64,000 bases of DNA, taken from assembly GCF_014692675.1 (NCBI RefSeq), contig NZ_JABFCZ010000022.1, positions 1-64,000 on the forward strand, in the 5' to 3' direction. Origin of the DNA: Roseibium aggregatum (GTDB lineage Bacteria > Pseudomonadota > Alphaproteobacteria > Rhizobiales > Stappiaceae). A program made the translations under genes and the position numbers. Under the pieces are notes generated by a model. That model saw only the letters and a list, made by a program, of their open reading frames with translations. It was not told the DNA's origin and made no database searches. Numbering within the stretch: position 1 is the stretch's first letter; each line of letters opens with the position of its first letter. Positions 7,281-16,142 of the stretch are shown here, one piece after another.

Positions 7281-8830
7281 TGACGGCAAAAATCAGGAAC
7301 CTTGTCCTCGTCCTCGGGGATCAGCTCACCCTGTCGATGTCCAGCCTGCAGGATGCCGACCCGGGTCGGGATCGGGTGCTGATGTGCGAAGTCGCCGAAG
7401 AGGCGACCTATGTCCGCCATCACAAGAAGAAGATCACCCTGATCTTTTCCGCCATGCGGCATTTCGCGGACGAGCTCCGGGACCGGGGATTCGGGGTTCG
7501 CTACGTGAAACTGGACGACGACGGCAACAGCAACTCGTTTACGGGCGAAGTGAAACGGGCCATCGATGAGCTGAAGCCCCAAGCGGTCGTGGTCACCGAG
7601 CCCGGCGAATGGCGGGTGAGGCAGGCGATGGACCGCTGGTCTGACGACTTCGACATTCCGGTCGAGATTCGCGACGATACCCGCTTCCTGTGTTCCCGCG
7701 ATGATTTCCGCAAATGGGCGGGCGACCGCCGCGCACTGACGATGGAGTTCTTTTACCGGGAGATGCGCCGGCGGACGGGCTTGCTGATGGACGGCGACAA
7801 GCCCTGCGGCGGGCGCTGGAATTTCGACGCCGAAAACCGCAAGCCCGCCGCCCCCGACCTTTTTCGTCCCGCGCATCCGACGTTTCCTCCGGATGCCATG
7901 ACCCGGTCCGTCATGGACCTCGTCGAAGCCCGGTTTCCGGATCACATGGGCTCGGCGGACGGATTTACCTTTGCGGTGAGGCGGGAGGATTGCGAGCGGG
8001 CGGCGGACGATTTCATCGCGAACTTCCTGCCGGGCTTCGGCGAGACGCAGGATGCGATGCTCAAGGACGACCCGTTCCTCAATCATTCGCTGTTGTCGTT
8101 CTACCTGAACCTCGGTCTTCTCGATGCGATGGCGCTTTGCAGGGCGGCGGAACGGGCCTACCTGGAGGGTCATGCGCCGCTCAACGCGGTGGAAGGATTC
8201 ATCCGTCAGATCATCGGCTGGCGGGAATACGTGCGCGGCGTCTACTGGCTGTTCATGCCCGACTACGTCGACAGCAATTTCTTCGAGGCCGAACGGCCGT
8301 TGCCGGCTTTCTTCTGGACGGGAAAGACGGATATGGCCTGTCTGGCGCAGGTGATCGGCGAGACGATCGAAAACGCCTATGCGCACCACATCCAGCGCCT
8401 GATGATAACGGGGAATTTCGCCCTTCTGGCCGGGCTCGATCCGCATGCGCTGCATGAATGGTATCTGGAAGTTTATGCCGATGCGTTCGAATGGGTGGAA
8501 CTGCCGAACGTCATCGGCATGAGCCAGTTCGCCGACGGCGGGCTGCTCGGCACCAAACCCTATGCCGCGAGCGGCGCCTATATCTCGCGCATGTCGGATT
8601 ACTGCAAAGGCTGCCGCTACGATGTCCGCGCCAAGACCGGAGAGGGAGCGTGTCCGTTCAATGCGCTCTACTGGGATTTTCTCGACCGGAACGCGGACAA
8701 GCTCTCGGCCAATCGGCGGCTGGCCCAGCCCTACGCCACTTGGCGGCGGATGGGGGAGGAGAAAAAGGAAACCTATCGGCAAAGCGCCCGGGCGTTTCTT
8801 GAAAGACTGGACGCCGGGCTTCCGGTTTAG
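7280..8830 (+). CDS. phrB: [4Fe-4S] cryptochrome/photolyase, PhrB-type (6-4) photolyase
   Basis: 516 residues from the ATG at 7280, which overlaps the DUF2177 stop. The N-terminal photolyase-related Rossmann domain starts NLVLVLGDQLTLSMSSLQDA. The C-terminal FAD domain has Cys354, Cys442, Cys445 and Cys458, each exactly four positions beyond the cluster cysteines of Agrobacterium PhrB (350, 438, 441, 454). That places it in the FeS-BCP group, which repairs (6-4) photoproducts using FAD, a lumazine antenna and an iron-sulfur cluster. As last gene of the rpoE operon it couples DNA repair to singlet-oxygen sensing. Confidence 0.88.
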   Translation: MTAKIRNLVLVLGDQLTLSMSSLQDADPGRDRVLMCEVAEEATYVRHHKKKITLIFSAMRHFADELRDRGFGVRYVKLDDDGNSNSFTGEVKRAIDELKPQAVVVTEPGEWRVRQAMDRWSDDFDIPVEIRDDTRFLCSRDDFRKWAGDRRALTMEFFYREMRRRTGLLMDGDKPCGGRWNFDAENRKPAAPDLFRPAHPTFPPDAMTRSVMDLVEARFPDHMGSADGFTFAVRREDCERAADDFIANFLPGFGETQDAMLKDDPFLNHSLLSFYLNLGLLDAMALCRAAERAYLEGHAPLNAVEGFIRQIIGWREYVRGVYWLFMPDYVDSNFFEAERPLPAFFWTGKTDMACLAQVIGETIENAYAHHIQRLMITGNFALLAGLDPHALHEWYLEVYADAFEWVELPNVIGMSQFADGGLLGTKPYAASGAYISRMSDYCKGCRYDVRAKTGEGACPFNALYWDFLDRNADKLSANRRLAQPYATWRRMGEEKKETYRQSARAFLERLDAGLPV

Positions 8831-8843
8831 GTTCTGGCCTCAC

Positions 8844-9422
8844 TCAAAACGTCGGCGGCGTGCAGGCGCTGACGACGACGCAGCGTTTGTTTCTGAGCGC
8901 CTTGAACCGGTGCGGGGTCGTGCTCTTGAACATGTAGGCGTCGCCCGGCCCCAGCACCTTGCGCTGGTCGCCGACCGTGATCTCGATATGGCCTTCCATA
9001 ACGATGCCGGCTTCCTCGCCCTCATGGCTGAGCATGACCCGGCCGGTATCGGCGCCCGGTTCATAGACCTCGTAGAGCATCTGCAGGTCGTGGCCGAAGA
9101 GGTTGTTGCCGACCTGTCTGTAAGAAATCTTTCCCTTGCCGATTTCCGTCAGCTCATCCGCCGCATAAAACACCTTGCCCTGGCGCTCGGGCTCGTAGGC
9201 GAAGAATTCCGACAGGCCGATCGGGATGCCGTCCAGCACCCGCTTCAGGGCGCTCAGCGACGTGTTGATCTTCGCCGCCTCGAGCTGGGAGATGAAACCG
9301 TTGGTGACGCCGGCCCGCTTGGCCAGTTCCCGCTGGGAATAGCCGTGCGCTTCGCGGATTGCGCGTAGCCGCAGGCCGACGTCTTTGGAGAAGTCATCGG
9401 TGTTTAGTGTGTTTACCATCAT
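8844..9422 (-). CDS. XRE-family regulator with cupin domain, PuuR-like
   Basis: About 192 residues from the ATG at 9422; a GTG at 9434 and an ATG at 9419 are alternatives. The N-terminal HTH is RLRAIREAHGYSQRELAKRA followed by GVTNGFISQLEAAKINTSLS. The C-terminal cupin (about 100-190) contains MLSHEGEEAGIVMEGHIEIT and GPGDAYMFKSTTPHRF. This build matches PuuR-type repressors of polyamine and amino-acid catabolism. It faces a class III aminotransferase, its likely target. An inverted repeat (9409-9428) covers its own start, suggesting autorepression. Confidence 0.85.
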   Translation of the reverse strand: MMVNTLNTDDFSKDVGLRLRAIREAHGYSQRELAKRAGVTNGFISQLEAAKINTSLSALKRVLDGIPIGLSEFFAYEPERQGKVFYAADELTEIGKGKISYRQVGNNLFGHDLQMLYEVYEPGADTGRVMLSHEGEEAGIVMEGHIEITVGDQRKVLGPGDAYMFKSTTPHRFKALRNKRCVVVSACTPPTF

Positions 9423-9428
9423 AAACAC
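9400..9428. promoter_or_regulatory. Operator candidate: GTGTTTA repeats at the XRE gene start
   Basis: GTGTTTA at 9409-9415 and its reverse complement TAAACAC at 9422-9428 form an inverted repeat with a 6-base gap. A further GTGTTTA copy lies at 9400-9406, nine bases away. The element covers the start codons of the XRE gene and lies about 110 bases before the aminotransferase gene, so one bound dimer could control both. Confidence 0.45.
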
Positions 9429-9536
9429 ATACACATGAAAACCGATGAAAACCAGTCACTTGCCGGATTGAAGAAACAGACTTTTCTCCCGACTGAAATC
9501 GATGCTTTCTAACCGTGGTTGCTAAGGAGAAGTGCC

Positions 9537-10877
9537 ATGGATGCCGTCGTCGATAGAAAAGAGCCCGGTTCCAACCAGGTCCTGGATGCCTACTGGATGC
9601 CGTTCACCGCGAACCGGCAGTTCAAGCAGAACCCGCGGATGCTGGTCTCCGCCAAAGGTATGCATTACCAGTCCGATGACGGCCGCACGATCCTCGACGG
9701 AACGGCCGGTCTGTGGTGCTGCAATGCCGGCCACGGCAACTCCGAGATCACCGATGCGGTCGCCCGGCAGCTTTCCAACCTGGACTACGCGCCGTCCTTC
9801 CAGATGGGCCATCCGATCGCGTTCGAATTCGCCGAGCGGCTGAAGCAGATCGCGCCTGACGGGTTCGATCATGTCTTCTTCACCGGCTCCGGATCGGAGT
9901 CGGTCGATACGGCGCTGAAGATCGCGCTGGCCTATCACCGCGCCCGCGGCGATGCGGGCCGGACCCGCCTGATCGGCCGGGAACGCGGCTATCACGGGGT
10001 CGGCTTCGGCGGCATTTCGGTCGGCGGCATCGTCAACAACCGGCGCCATTTCGGCACGCTTCTGACCGGCGTCGATCATCTGCAGCATACCCACGCTCCG
10101 GAGCACAACGCTAATTCCAAGGGCCAGCCGGAGTGGGGCGCGCATCTTGCCGACGATCTCGAGCGGATCGTCGCCCTGCACGGGGCGGAAACGATTGCAG
10201 CGGTGATCGTCGAGCCGGTCGCCGGATCGACCGGCGTGCTGGTGCCGCCCAAGGGCTACCTGGAACGTCTGCGCGCCATCTGCGACCGGCACGGCATCCT
10301 GTTGATCTTCGACGAGGTGATCACCGGTTTCGGCCGCCTGGGCACGCCCTTTGCCGTCGATTATTTCGGCGTCAAGCCGGACCTGTTCACGACGGCGAAG
10401 GCGCTGACCAACGGCGTGGTCCCCATGGGGGCGGTGTTCGCGCAGAATCATGTGCACGAAGCCTTCATGAACGGGCCGGAAGCGAGCATCGAGCTCTTCC
10501 ACGGCTACACCTATTCCGGCCATCCGGTCGCCTGCGCGGCGGGACTCGCCACGCTGGACATCTACGAAAAGCACGGACTTCTGACCCGCGGCGCCGACAT
10601 TGCCGGCCACTGGGAAGACACCGTCCACTCGCTGAAAGATGCGCGCCACGTCAAGGACGTGCGCAACCTCGGCATCATCGCGGGCATCGAACTAGCGTCC
10701 CGCGACGGGGCCGTCGGCCAGCGCGCCTACGAGGTGTTCGTCAAGTGCTTCGAGGCCGGTGTCCTGATCCGGGTGACGGGCGACATCATCGCGCTGTCGC
10801 CGCCGCTGATCGTCGAGGACGCCCAGGTTTCGGAAATGGTCGACACCCTGCGCGACATCCTTGCCGCGACCGAGTAA
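9537..10877 (+). CDS. Class III aminotransferase, omega-amino acid-pyruvate type
   Basis: 446 residues from the ATG at 9537, preceded by AAGGAGA. Class III PLP-enzyme marks are the glycine-rich GSGSESVDTALKIALAYHRA, the PLP-ring aspartate in LLIFDEVITGFGRLG and the PLP-lysine in TTAKALTNGVVPMGAVF. The N-terminal DAYWMPFTANRQFK is typical of beta-alanine/omega-amino acid:pyruvate transaminases. The likely reaction moves an amino group from beta-alanine, taurine or a polyamine-derived amine to pyruvate. The PuuR-like regulator opposite supports polyamine or omega-amino acid catabolism; the exact substrate is unknown. Confidence 0.85.
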   Translation: MDAVVDRKEPGSNQVLDAYWMPFTANRQFKQNPRMLVSAKGMHYQSDDGRTILDGTAGLWCCNAGHGNSEITDAVARQLSNLDYAPSFQMGHPIAFEFAERLKQIAPDGFDHVFFTGSGSESVDTALKIALAYHRARGDAGRTRLIGRERGYHGVGFGGISVGGIVNNRRHFGTLLTGVDHLQHTHAPEHNANSKGQPEWGAHLADDLERIVALHGAETIAAVIVEPVAGSTGVLVPPKGYLERLRAICDRHGILLIFDEVITGFGRLGTPFAVDYFGVKPDLFTTAKALTNGVVPMGAVFAQNHVHEAFMNGPEASIELFHGYTYSGHPVACAAGLATLDIYEKHGLLTRGADIAGHWEDTVHSLKDARHVKDVRNLGIIAGIELASRDGAVGQRAYEVFVKCFEAGVLIRVTGDIIALSPPLIVEDAQVSEMVDTLRDILAATE

Positions 10878-10904
10878 CCGGGCGCTTCGGCCCACGCTCT
10901 GCCG

Positions 10905-11045
10905 TCATCCCGGAAAAGCCGTCAGGCTTTATCCGGGACCGGAGAGTCACGGTCTTTGTCACTTCAACCCTGCTGAATTCGTGAGGTTTCTGCCTCTCCG
11001 GCCCCGGGTCTCACTGCGTTCGCCCGGGGTGACGGCCGAGGGGCG
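10905..11045. repeat. REP-like intergenic palindromes
   Basis: The gap after the aminotransferase gene (10878-11110) holds two palindromes. The first pairs TCCCGGAAAAGCC (10908-10920) with GGCTTTATCCGGGA (10925-10938). The second pairs CCCCGGG (11002-11008) with CCCGGGG (11023-11029). The GTCATCCCGG and CCGGGGTGAC edges are typical of short dispersed repeats in alphaproteobacterial intergenic DNA. A related sequence lies at 33488-33521. Confidence 0.55.
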
Positions 11046-11110
11046 GAGCGTTGCCTGCGGCCCGGTCCGCTTGTTCACGTATCATTGACACCTGACGGGT
11101 TTCGACTTAT

Positions 11111-11138
11111 GTGTGACGAAATTCGAAAATCGTCACAC
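11111..11138. promoter_or_regulatory. TetR operator candidate
   Basis: GTGTGACGA (11111-11119) and TCGTCACAC (11130-11138) are perfect 9-base inverted arms with a 10-base gap. The palindrome lies just before the ATG at 11152, the usual place for a TetR autoregulatory operator. It overlaps a possible GTG start at 11113, which argues against that start. Confidence 0.6.
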
Positions 11139-11151
11139 GTCAGAGGCTGGC

Positions 11152-11769
11152 ATGCAGGACGCCGATACGGTCGAGACCGATACACAAGTCGATACACAGG
11201 CCGATACAGCCAAACGCATCCTGGATGCGGGCGAAGCGCTGTTCCGGCACTACGGTTATTCCAAGACGACGGTTGCCGACATTGCCAAGGATCTCGGCAT
11301 GTCGACGGCGAATATCTACCGCTTCTTCTCCTCCAAGATCGAAATCCACCAGGCCATCTGCAGCCGCATGCTGGGTGCGACCTACCAGAATGCCCTGAAC
11401 ATCGCGGCGCTTCCCCTGAGCGCGGAAGAGCGCCTGCGGCGCTACGCCCATGGGAATTACCAGTTCACCGTCGACACCATGCTCGATCAGGAAAAGGTCC
11501 ACGAGATGGTGATTGTCGCCATCGAGCGTGACTGGCATGTCATCGAAAAACACATCGATCGGCTGAACGGTATCGTCGAGGGCATCATCATCCAGGGGAT
11601 CGAAGCCGGCGAGTTCAAACCCCAGGACACGGCCAGTGCTGCGCGTTGTTTCGGCGCGAGCCTGGTTTCCCTTCACCATCCGCAGCTCGTTTCCCAGTGC
11701 ATGGCCAAGGAGAACCGGGCATGCGCCGATGAGCTGATCGATTTCGCCATTCGCGCGCTCAAGGGTTGA
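11152..11769 (+). CDS. TetR/AcrR family regulator of the adjacent RND efflux genes
   Basis: 205 residues if the ATG at 11152 is used; a GTG at 11113 would add 13 residues but lies inside the operator palindrome. The TetR HTH is KRILDAGEALFRHYGYSKTT followed by VADIAKDLGMSTANIYRFFS (about 18-60). The C-terminal ligand domain (about 80-200) is all-helical. It lies 70 bases upstream of an RND adaptor/pump pair on the same strand, the common arrangement of a local repressor lifted by a pump substrate. Confidence 0.88.
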   Translation: MQDADTVETDTQVDTQADTAKRILDAGEALFRHYGYSKTTVADIAKDLGMSTANIYRFFSSKIEIHQAICSRMLGATYQNALNIAALPLSAEERLRRYAHGNYQFTVDTMLDQEKVHEMVIVAIERDWHVIEKHIDRLNGIVEGIIIQGIEAGEFKPQDTASAARCFGASLVSLHHPQLVSQCMAKENRACADELIDFAIRALKG

Positions 11770-11839
11770 GCCGCCTTTATACGACTGAAAAATTTTCAAT
11801 TTCAGGCGCCGGAGCGCCTTCGCAAGGAAAGCCGAAGGT

Positions 11840-12970
11840 ATGATCAGGAAGACCGTTTTCCCGCTGTTGCTTGTTGCCGTTCTGTCCGCCTGCCAGGAGA
11901 AAAAGGCGGAGGTCCAGAAAGACGAAGTGCGCCCCGTCAAGGTGGTTGAGGTCGCACCGGCCACCTCCGTCCGCAAGCTTGAATATTCCGGCACCGTGCG
12001 TGCCCGCAGCGAAACCGCTGCCGGCTTTCGGGTTTCGGGCAAGATCGTCGAGCGCAAGGTCGACGTCGGCGACCACGTGAAGGCCGGAGACCTTATGGCT
12101 CGCATCGATGCGACCGATTACGAACTCTTCGTCAAGAGTGCGGAGGCCGAACTCGGCGCCGCGGAGCGGCAGGTGGAGACTGCGGACTTCGCCCTGAAGC
12201 GGGCGCAGCAGCTCTACGACAAGAAGTGGGTCGCAAAGGCCGGCCTGGAACAGGCGCAGCTTTCCTATAACCAGGCGGTCGCCAACCGCGACGCCTCCAG
12301 GGCGCAGCTCGACCAGGCGAAGAACCAGGTCGGCTACAGCGAGCTTCGCGCCGACCTGCCCGGCATCATCTCGGCGGTCCATGCGGAAGCCGGACAGGTG
12401 GTCTCCGCGGGCAGCCCGGTTGTGACCATCGCCGCCGACGGCGAAAAGGAAGTGGCGATCGCCGTTCCGGAAACCGACGTCCTGTCCTTCAAGCCCGGCA
12501 AGCGGGTCGAGGTGGGCCTGTGGTCGAACAAGGATCTCAAGTTCAACGGCCGCGTGCGGGAAGTTTCCGGCAGCGCGGATCCGGTTTCGCGCACCTTCGC
12601 GGTCAGGATTTCCCTGCCGGCAGATGACCGGGTGCTGCTCGGTATGACCGCCTTCGTCAATACGTCGGAGAAGGCCGGAGAGGATTTTTATGCCGTGCCG
12701 CTGGCAGCGCTTGCCCGCGGGGACAAGGACAAGAGCATCGTCTGGACCGTCAATCCGATTGATGAAACGGTCCACGCCCGCGCGGTTACGGTCAGCGAGT
12801 TTTCCGGCGACGGCGTCAGGGTTTCCGACGGTCTGAAGACCGGCGATCTGGTGATCTCGGCCGGAACCCAGTTCATGACCGAAAACCTCAAGGTCAAGCT
12901 GCCGGACGGTGTCGCGAAACACACCGCCCTGGCGGCCGGGGACACTGCGCCCTCCAGCCTTACCCGCTGA
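11840..12970 (+). CDS. RND efflux periplasmic adaptor lipoprotein
   Basis: 376 residues. The lipoprotein signal ends in LLVAVLSAC (Cys18 as the lipidated residue). Then come the barrel-sandwich half KIVERKVDVGDHVKAGDLMA, a helical hairpin (about 95-145) and the second half DLPGIISAVHAEAGQVVSAG. The adaptor joins the inner-membrane pump to an outer-membrane channel. It is followed by the pump gene after 19 bases. An AT-rich palindrome TGAAAAATTTTCA at 11786-11798 lies just before the gene and may be part of its control. No outer-membrane channel gene is nearby. Confidence 0.88.
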   Translation: MIRKTVFPLLLVAVLSACQEKKAEVQKDEVRPVKVVEVAPATSVRKLEYSGTVRARSETAAGFRVSGKIVERKVDVGDHVKAGDLMARIDATDYELFVKSAEAELGAAERQVETADFALKRAQQLYDKKWVAKAGLEQAQLSYNQAVANRDASRAQLDQAKNQVGYSELRADLPGIISAVHAEAGQVVSAGSPVVTIAADGEKEVAIAVPETDVLSFKPGKRVEVGLWSNKDLKFNGRVREVSGSADPVSRTFAVRISLPADDRVLLGMTAFVNTSEKAGEDFYAVPLAALARGDKDKSIVWTVNPIDETVHARAVTVSEFSGDGVRVSDGLKTGDLVISAGTQFMTENLKVKLPDGVAKHTALAAGDTAPSSLTR

Positions 12971-12989
12971 TCTTTAAAGCGAGTTGCGT

Positions 12990-15900
12990 ATGTCCTCGTC
13001 CAACGAAAACGGTTCCTTCAACCTGTCCCGCTGGGCGATCGGCCATCCCAGCATCGCGCGGTTCCTGTTCGGGCTGATCATCATCGCCGGCGCGCTGGGC
13101 CTGATGCGCATGGGCCAGAAGGAGGATCCCGATTTCACCTTCCGCGTGATGGTGATTCAGGCCGCCTGGCCGGGCGCATCGATCACCGACATGCAGGACC
13201 AGGTCGTCAACAAGATCGAGCGCAAGCTGCAGGAAACGCCGCATCTCGATTTCGTGCGGTCCTATACCCGCGCGGGCAGCGCCATCATTACCCTGCAGGT
13301 GAAGGGGGATACGACGTCTGAAGAAGTGGCGGACGCCTTCTACCAGGTGCGCAAGAAGGTCGGCGATATCGCCAGCGAACTTCCGGACGGCCTCTACGGT
13401 CCCTATTTCAACGATGAATTCGGCGACACCTTCATCACCCTGCATTCGCTGTCCGGTGACGGTTACAGCTATCCGGAACTGAAGACCTTCGCCATTCAGG
13501 CGCGCGACATGCTGCTGTCGACGCCGGGGGTGGAAAAGGCGGTCATCATCGGCGACCAGCCGCAGAAGATCTATATCGACGTGTCCTCGCACGCCCTGTC
13601 GGAACGCGGCCTGACCTACACCGATCTGCGCGATGCCCTGGCCGGGCAGAACGCGGTCGATCCGGCCGGCAGCATCGATGCCGGCGGCCGGTCCGTGCGG
13701 ATTTCCGTCGGCGGCGGGATCCGTTCCGTTGAAGACATCCGCGAGCTGCGCCTGAAGGCCGGCGGACAGGTCACGCGGCTCGGGGACATCGCCAGCGTCA
13801 CGGCGGGCCTGGAAGATCCCTATCAGCGCAAGTACCGGTTCAACGGCCACGACAGCGTCCAGATCGGCGTCGTCATGGCCAAGGGCTTCAACGTGACCGA
13901 GGTCGGGACGGCGGTCGAAGACACCTACCGGCGGTTCGAGACGGGGCTGCCCCACGGGGTGCATGTCGACCAGATCTCCGACCAGCCGGAAGTGGTGCGC
14001 GAGGCGATCGGCGAGTTCATGCGTGCGCTGGGCGAGGCGCTCGCGATCGTGCTGGTCGTGTCGTTTCTGTCCATCGGCTGGCGCTCCGGCCTGGTGATCG
14101 CTATCGCCATTCCGCTGGTGCTCGCAGCCACCTTTGCCCTGATGTACGAACTCGGCATCGACCTGCAGCGGATCTCGCTCGGGGCGCTGATCATCGCACT
14201 CGGCCTTCTGGTCGACGATGCCATGATCGTCGTCGAACTCATGGAGCGGAAGCTGGAGGAGGGGCTGGTCAAACTGGACGCGGCCGGGTTCGCCTATACT
14301 TCCACCGCCTTTCCGATGCTGACGGGAACGCTGATCACCACGGCCGGTTTCATTCCCGTCGGTTTTGCCGAATCGACCGCCGGTGAATATGTGCGCACGC
14401 TCTTCTACGTGGTCGGGATCGCGCTGGTGGTGTCCTGGTTCGTGGCCGTCTATTTCACGCCGTGGCTTGGGCATATGATCCTGAAGGAACGCCAGCACGC
14501 GGGAAGCCACAAGGATGTCTTCGACACCGGCTTTTACCGCCGGCTCCGTGCCTCGGTCGCCTGGGTGGTGCGTCACCGGATACTCGTGCTGATCCTGACC
14601 TTTGCCACCTTCGGCACCAGCCTGTGGGCGTTCCAGTTCATTCCGCAGAACTTCTTCCCGCAGTCCTCGCGGCCAGAAATCCTGGTCGATATGTGGCTGC
14701 CGGAGGGCACCAGCATCCGCCAGGTGGAAACCCGGGCCAAGGCGCTGGAATCCCGCATCATGGACGATCCGGACAAGCGGTTCGTCGCGACCTATATCGG
14801 CGAGGGTGCGCCGCGGTTCTTCCTGCCGCTCGACCAGCAGCTTCGCAATCCCAATTTCGCCCAGCTTCTGGTGATGGCCAATGACGAACCGTCCCGCGAA
14901 CGGCTGATCGTCAAGTTGCGCGAGATGCTGGCGGCCGACTTCCCCGATGTACGGTTCAAGGTTGACCGGCTGTTTCTCGGCCCGCCGACAGGCTGGCCGG
15001 TGCAGATGCGCGTCATGGGCCCCGACCGGGCGGAAGTCCGGCGCATTGCCAACGAGGTCAAGGCCGCCTACCGCGAAAACCCGATCCTGGGCGCAATCCA
15101 TGACGACTGGCTTGAGCCGGTTCCGGCGATGAAACTGGTGGTCGACCAGGACCGGGCCCGGGCGCTCGGCGTGAGTTCGCAGCGGCTGCGGCAGATGCTC
15201 CAGGCGACCATGAGCGGTGCGCCGCTGTCCGACATGCGCGCCGGCGAGGAGACCATCTCCATCGTCGCGCGGGAACCAGAGCAGAACCGCCATCTCCTCG
15301 ACGCGGTGAACTCGATCGATATTCCCACAGACCTCGGCACCTATGTTCCCCTGTCCCAGATCGCACGGGTCGTGCCTGTCCTCGAACAGGGGATCGAGTG
15401 GCGCCGTGACCGCCTGCCGACGATCACGGTGCGGGCGACCGTGCCGGACGGCGTGCAGTCGAACGAGGTGGTGAAGACGCTCTATGACGAGCTGAAGCCG
15501 CTGCGCGACAGCCTCGCCCCCGGCTACAAGATCCAGATCCAGGGCGGGGCCGAGGACAGCGCCGAGAGCCAGGCGTCGATCGCAGCCAAGGCGCCGGTCA
15601 TGCTGCTTGTGATCGTCGTGTTGCTGATGGTCCAGCTGCAGCATTTCGGCAAGGCCATGCTGGTGCTCGCCACGGGACCGCTGGGCATCATTGGGGCCGC
15701 GGCGGCCCTGCTGATCAGCGGCGCACCCTTCGGCTTCGTGGCCATTCTGGGCGTCATTGCACTGCTCGGGATCATCATCCGGAATTCGATCATCCTGGTC
15801 GACCAGATCGATCAGGATATCGCTGCGGGCATGCCGCGGCCGGAAGCCATCGTCGGTGCCGCCGTGCGCCGGTTCCGGCCGATCATGCTGACGGCGCTGG

Positions 15901-16133
15901 TCGCCGTTCTGGCGCTGATCCCGATCTCCCGCGGCGTGTTCTGGGGACCGCTTGCCTACGCCATGATGGGCGGCATCCTGGTGGCGACCGTTCTCACGAT
16001 CTTCGTGCTGCCGGCGGCCTATGCGCTGTTCTTCGGCCGCGAGCCGAAGGCGAAACAAAAGGCAATTGGTCACGCCAAGGAAGGAACCGTCGCCGGGCAG
16101 GACGAGCTTGCCCCGCCCGTAACGGTATCCTGA
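12990..16133 (+). CDS. RND efflux permease, AcrB/MexF family
   Basis: 1047 residues from the ATG at 12990; an in-frame TTG lies two codons upstream. Architecture is 12 membrane helices and two large periplasmic loops. TM1 is FLFGLIIIAGALGLMRMG, and the proton-relay aspartates lie in TM4 (LIIALGLLVDDAMIVVELME). The second half repeats the pattern, with VILGVIALLGIIIRNSIILV-like TM10-11. It is a proton-driven exporter forming a trimer with the upstream adaptor. Substrate is not predictable. It ends 9 bases before the convergent ThDP gene. Confidence 0.88.
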   Translation: MSSSNENGSFNLSRWAIGHPSIARFLFGLIIIAGALGLMRMGQKEDPDFTFRVMVIQAAWPGASITDMQDQVVNKIERKLQETPHLDFVRSYTRAGSAIITLQVKGDTTSEEVADAFYQVRKKVGDIASELPDGLYGPYFNDEFGDTFITLHSLSGDGYSYPELKTFAIQARDMLLSTPGVEKAVIIGDQPQKIYIDVSSHALSERGLTYTDLRDALAGQNAVDPAGSIDAGGRSVRISVGGGIRSVEDIRELRLKAGGQVTRLGDIASVTAGLEDPYQRKYRFNGHDSVQIGVVMAKGFNVTEVGTAVEDTYRRFETGLPHGVHVDQISDQPEVVREAIGEFMRALGEALAIVLVVSFLSIGWRSGLVIAIAIPLVLAATFALMYELGIDLQRISLGALIIALGLLVDDAMIVVELMERKLEEGLVKLDAAGFAYTSTAFPMLTGTLITTAGFIPVGFAESTAGEYVRTLFYVVGIALVVSWFVAVYFTPWLGHMILKERQHAGSHKDVFDTGFYRRLRASVAWVVRHRILVLILTFATFGTSLWAFQFIPQNFFPQSSRPEILVDMWLPEGTSIRQVETRAKALESRIMDDPDKRFVATYIGEGAPRFFLPLDQQLRNPNFAQLLVMANDEPSRERLIVKLREMLAADFPDVRFKVDRLFLGPPTGWPVQMRVMGPDRAEVRRIANEVKAAYRENPILGAIHDDWLEPVPAMKLVVDQDRARALGVSSQRLRQMLQATMSGAPLSDMRAGEETISIVAREPEQNRHLLDAVNSIDIPTDLGTYVPLSQIARVVPVLEQGIEWRRDRLPTITVRATVPDGVQSNEVVKTLYDELKPLRDSLAPGYKIQIQGGAEDSAESQASIAAKAPVMLLVIVVLLMVQLQHFGKAMLVLATGPLGIIGAAAALLISGAPFGFVAILGVIALLGIIIRNSIILVDQIDQDIAAGMPRPEAIVGAAVRRFRPIMLTALVAVLALIPISRGVFWGPLAYAMMGGILVATVLTIFVLPAAYALFFGREPKAKQKAIGHAKEGTVAGQDELAPPVTVS

Positions 16134-16142
16134 GAGCCGGTA

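Noticed and set aside
12960-16073. 1037-codon open frame antisense to the RND pump gene
   Set aside because: It is a shadow of a GC-rich coding strand: composition is dominated by His, Arg, Gln, Asp and Gly, with no domain, while the pump on the other strand is unmistakable.
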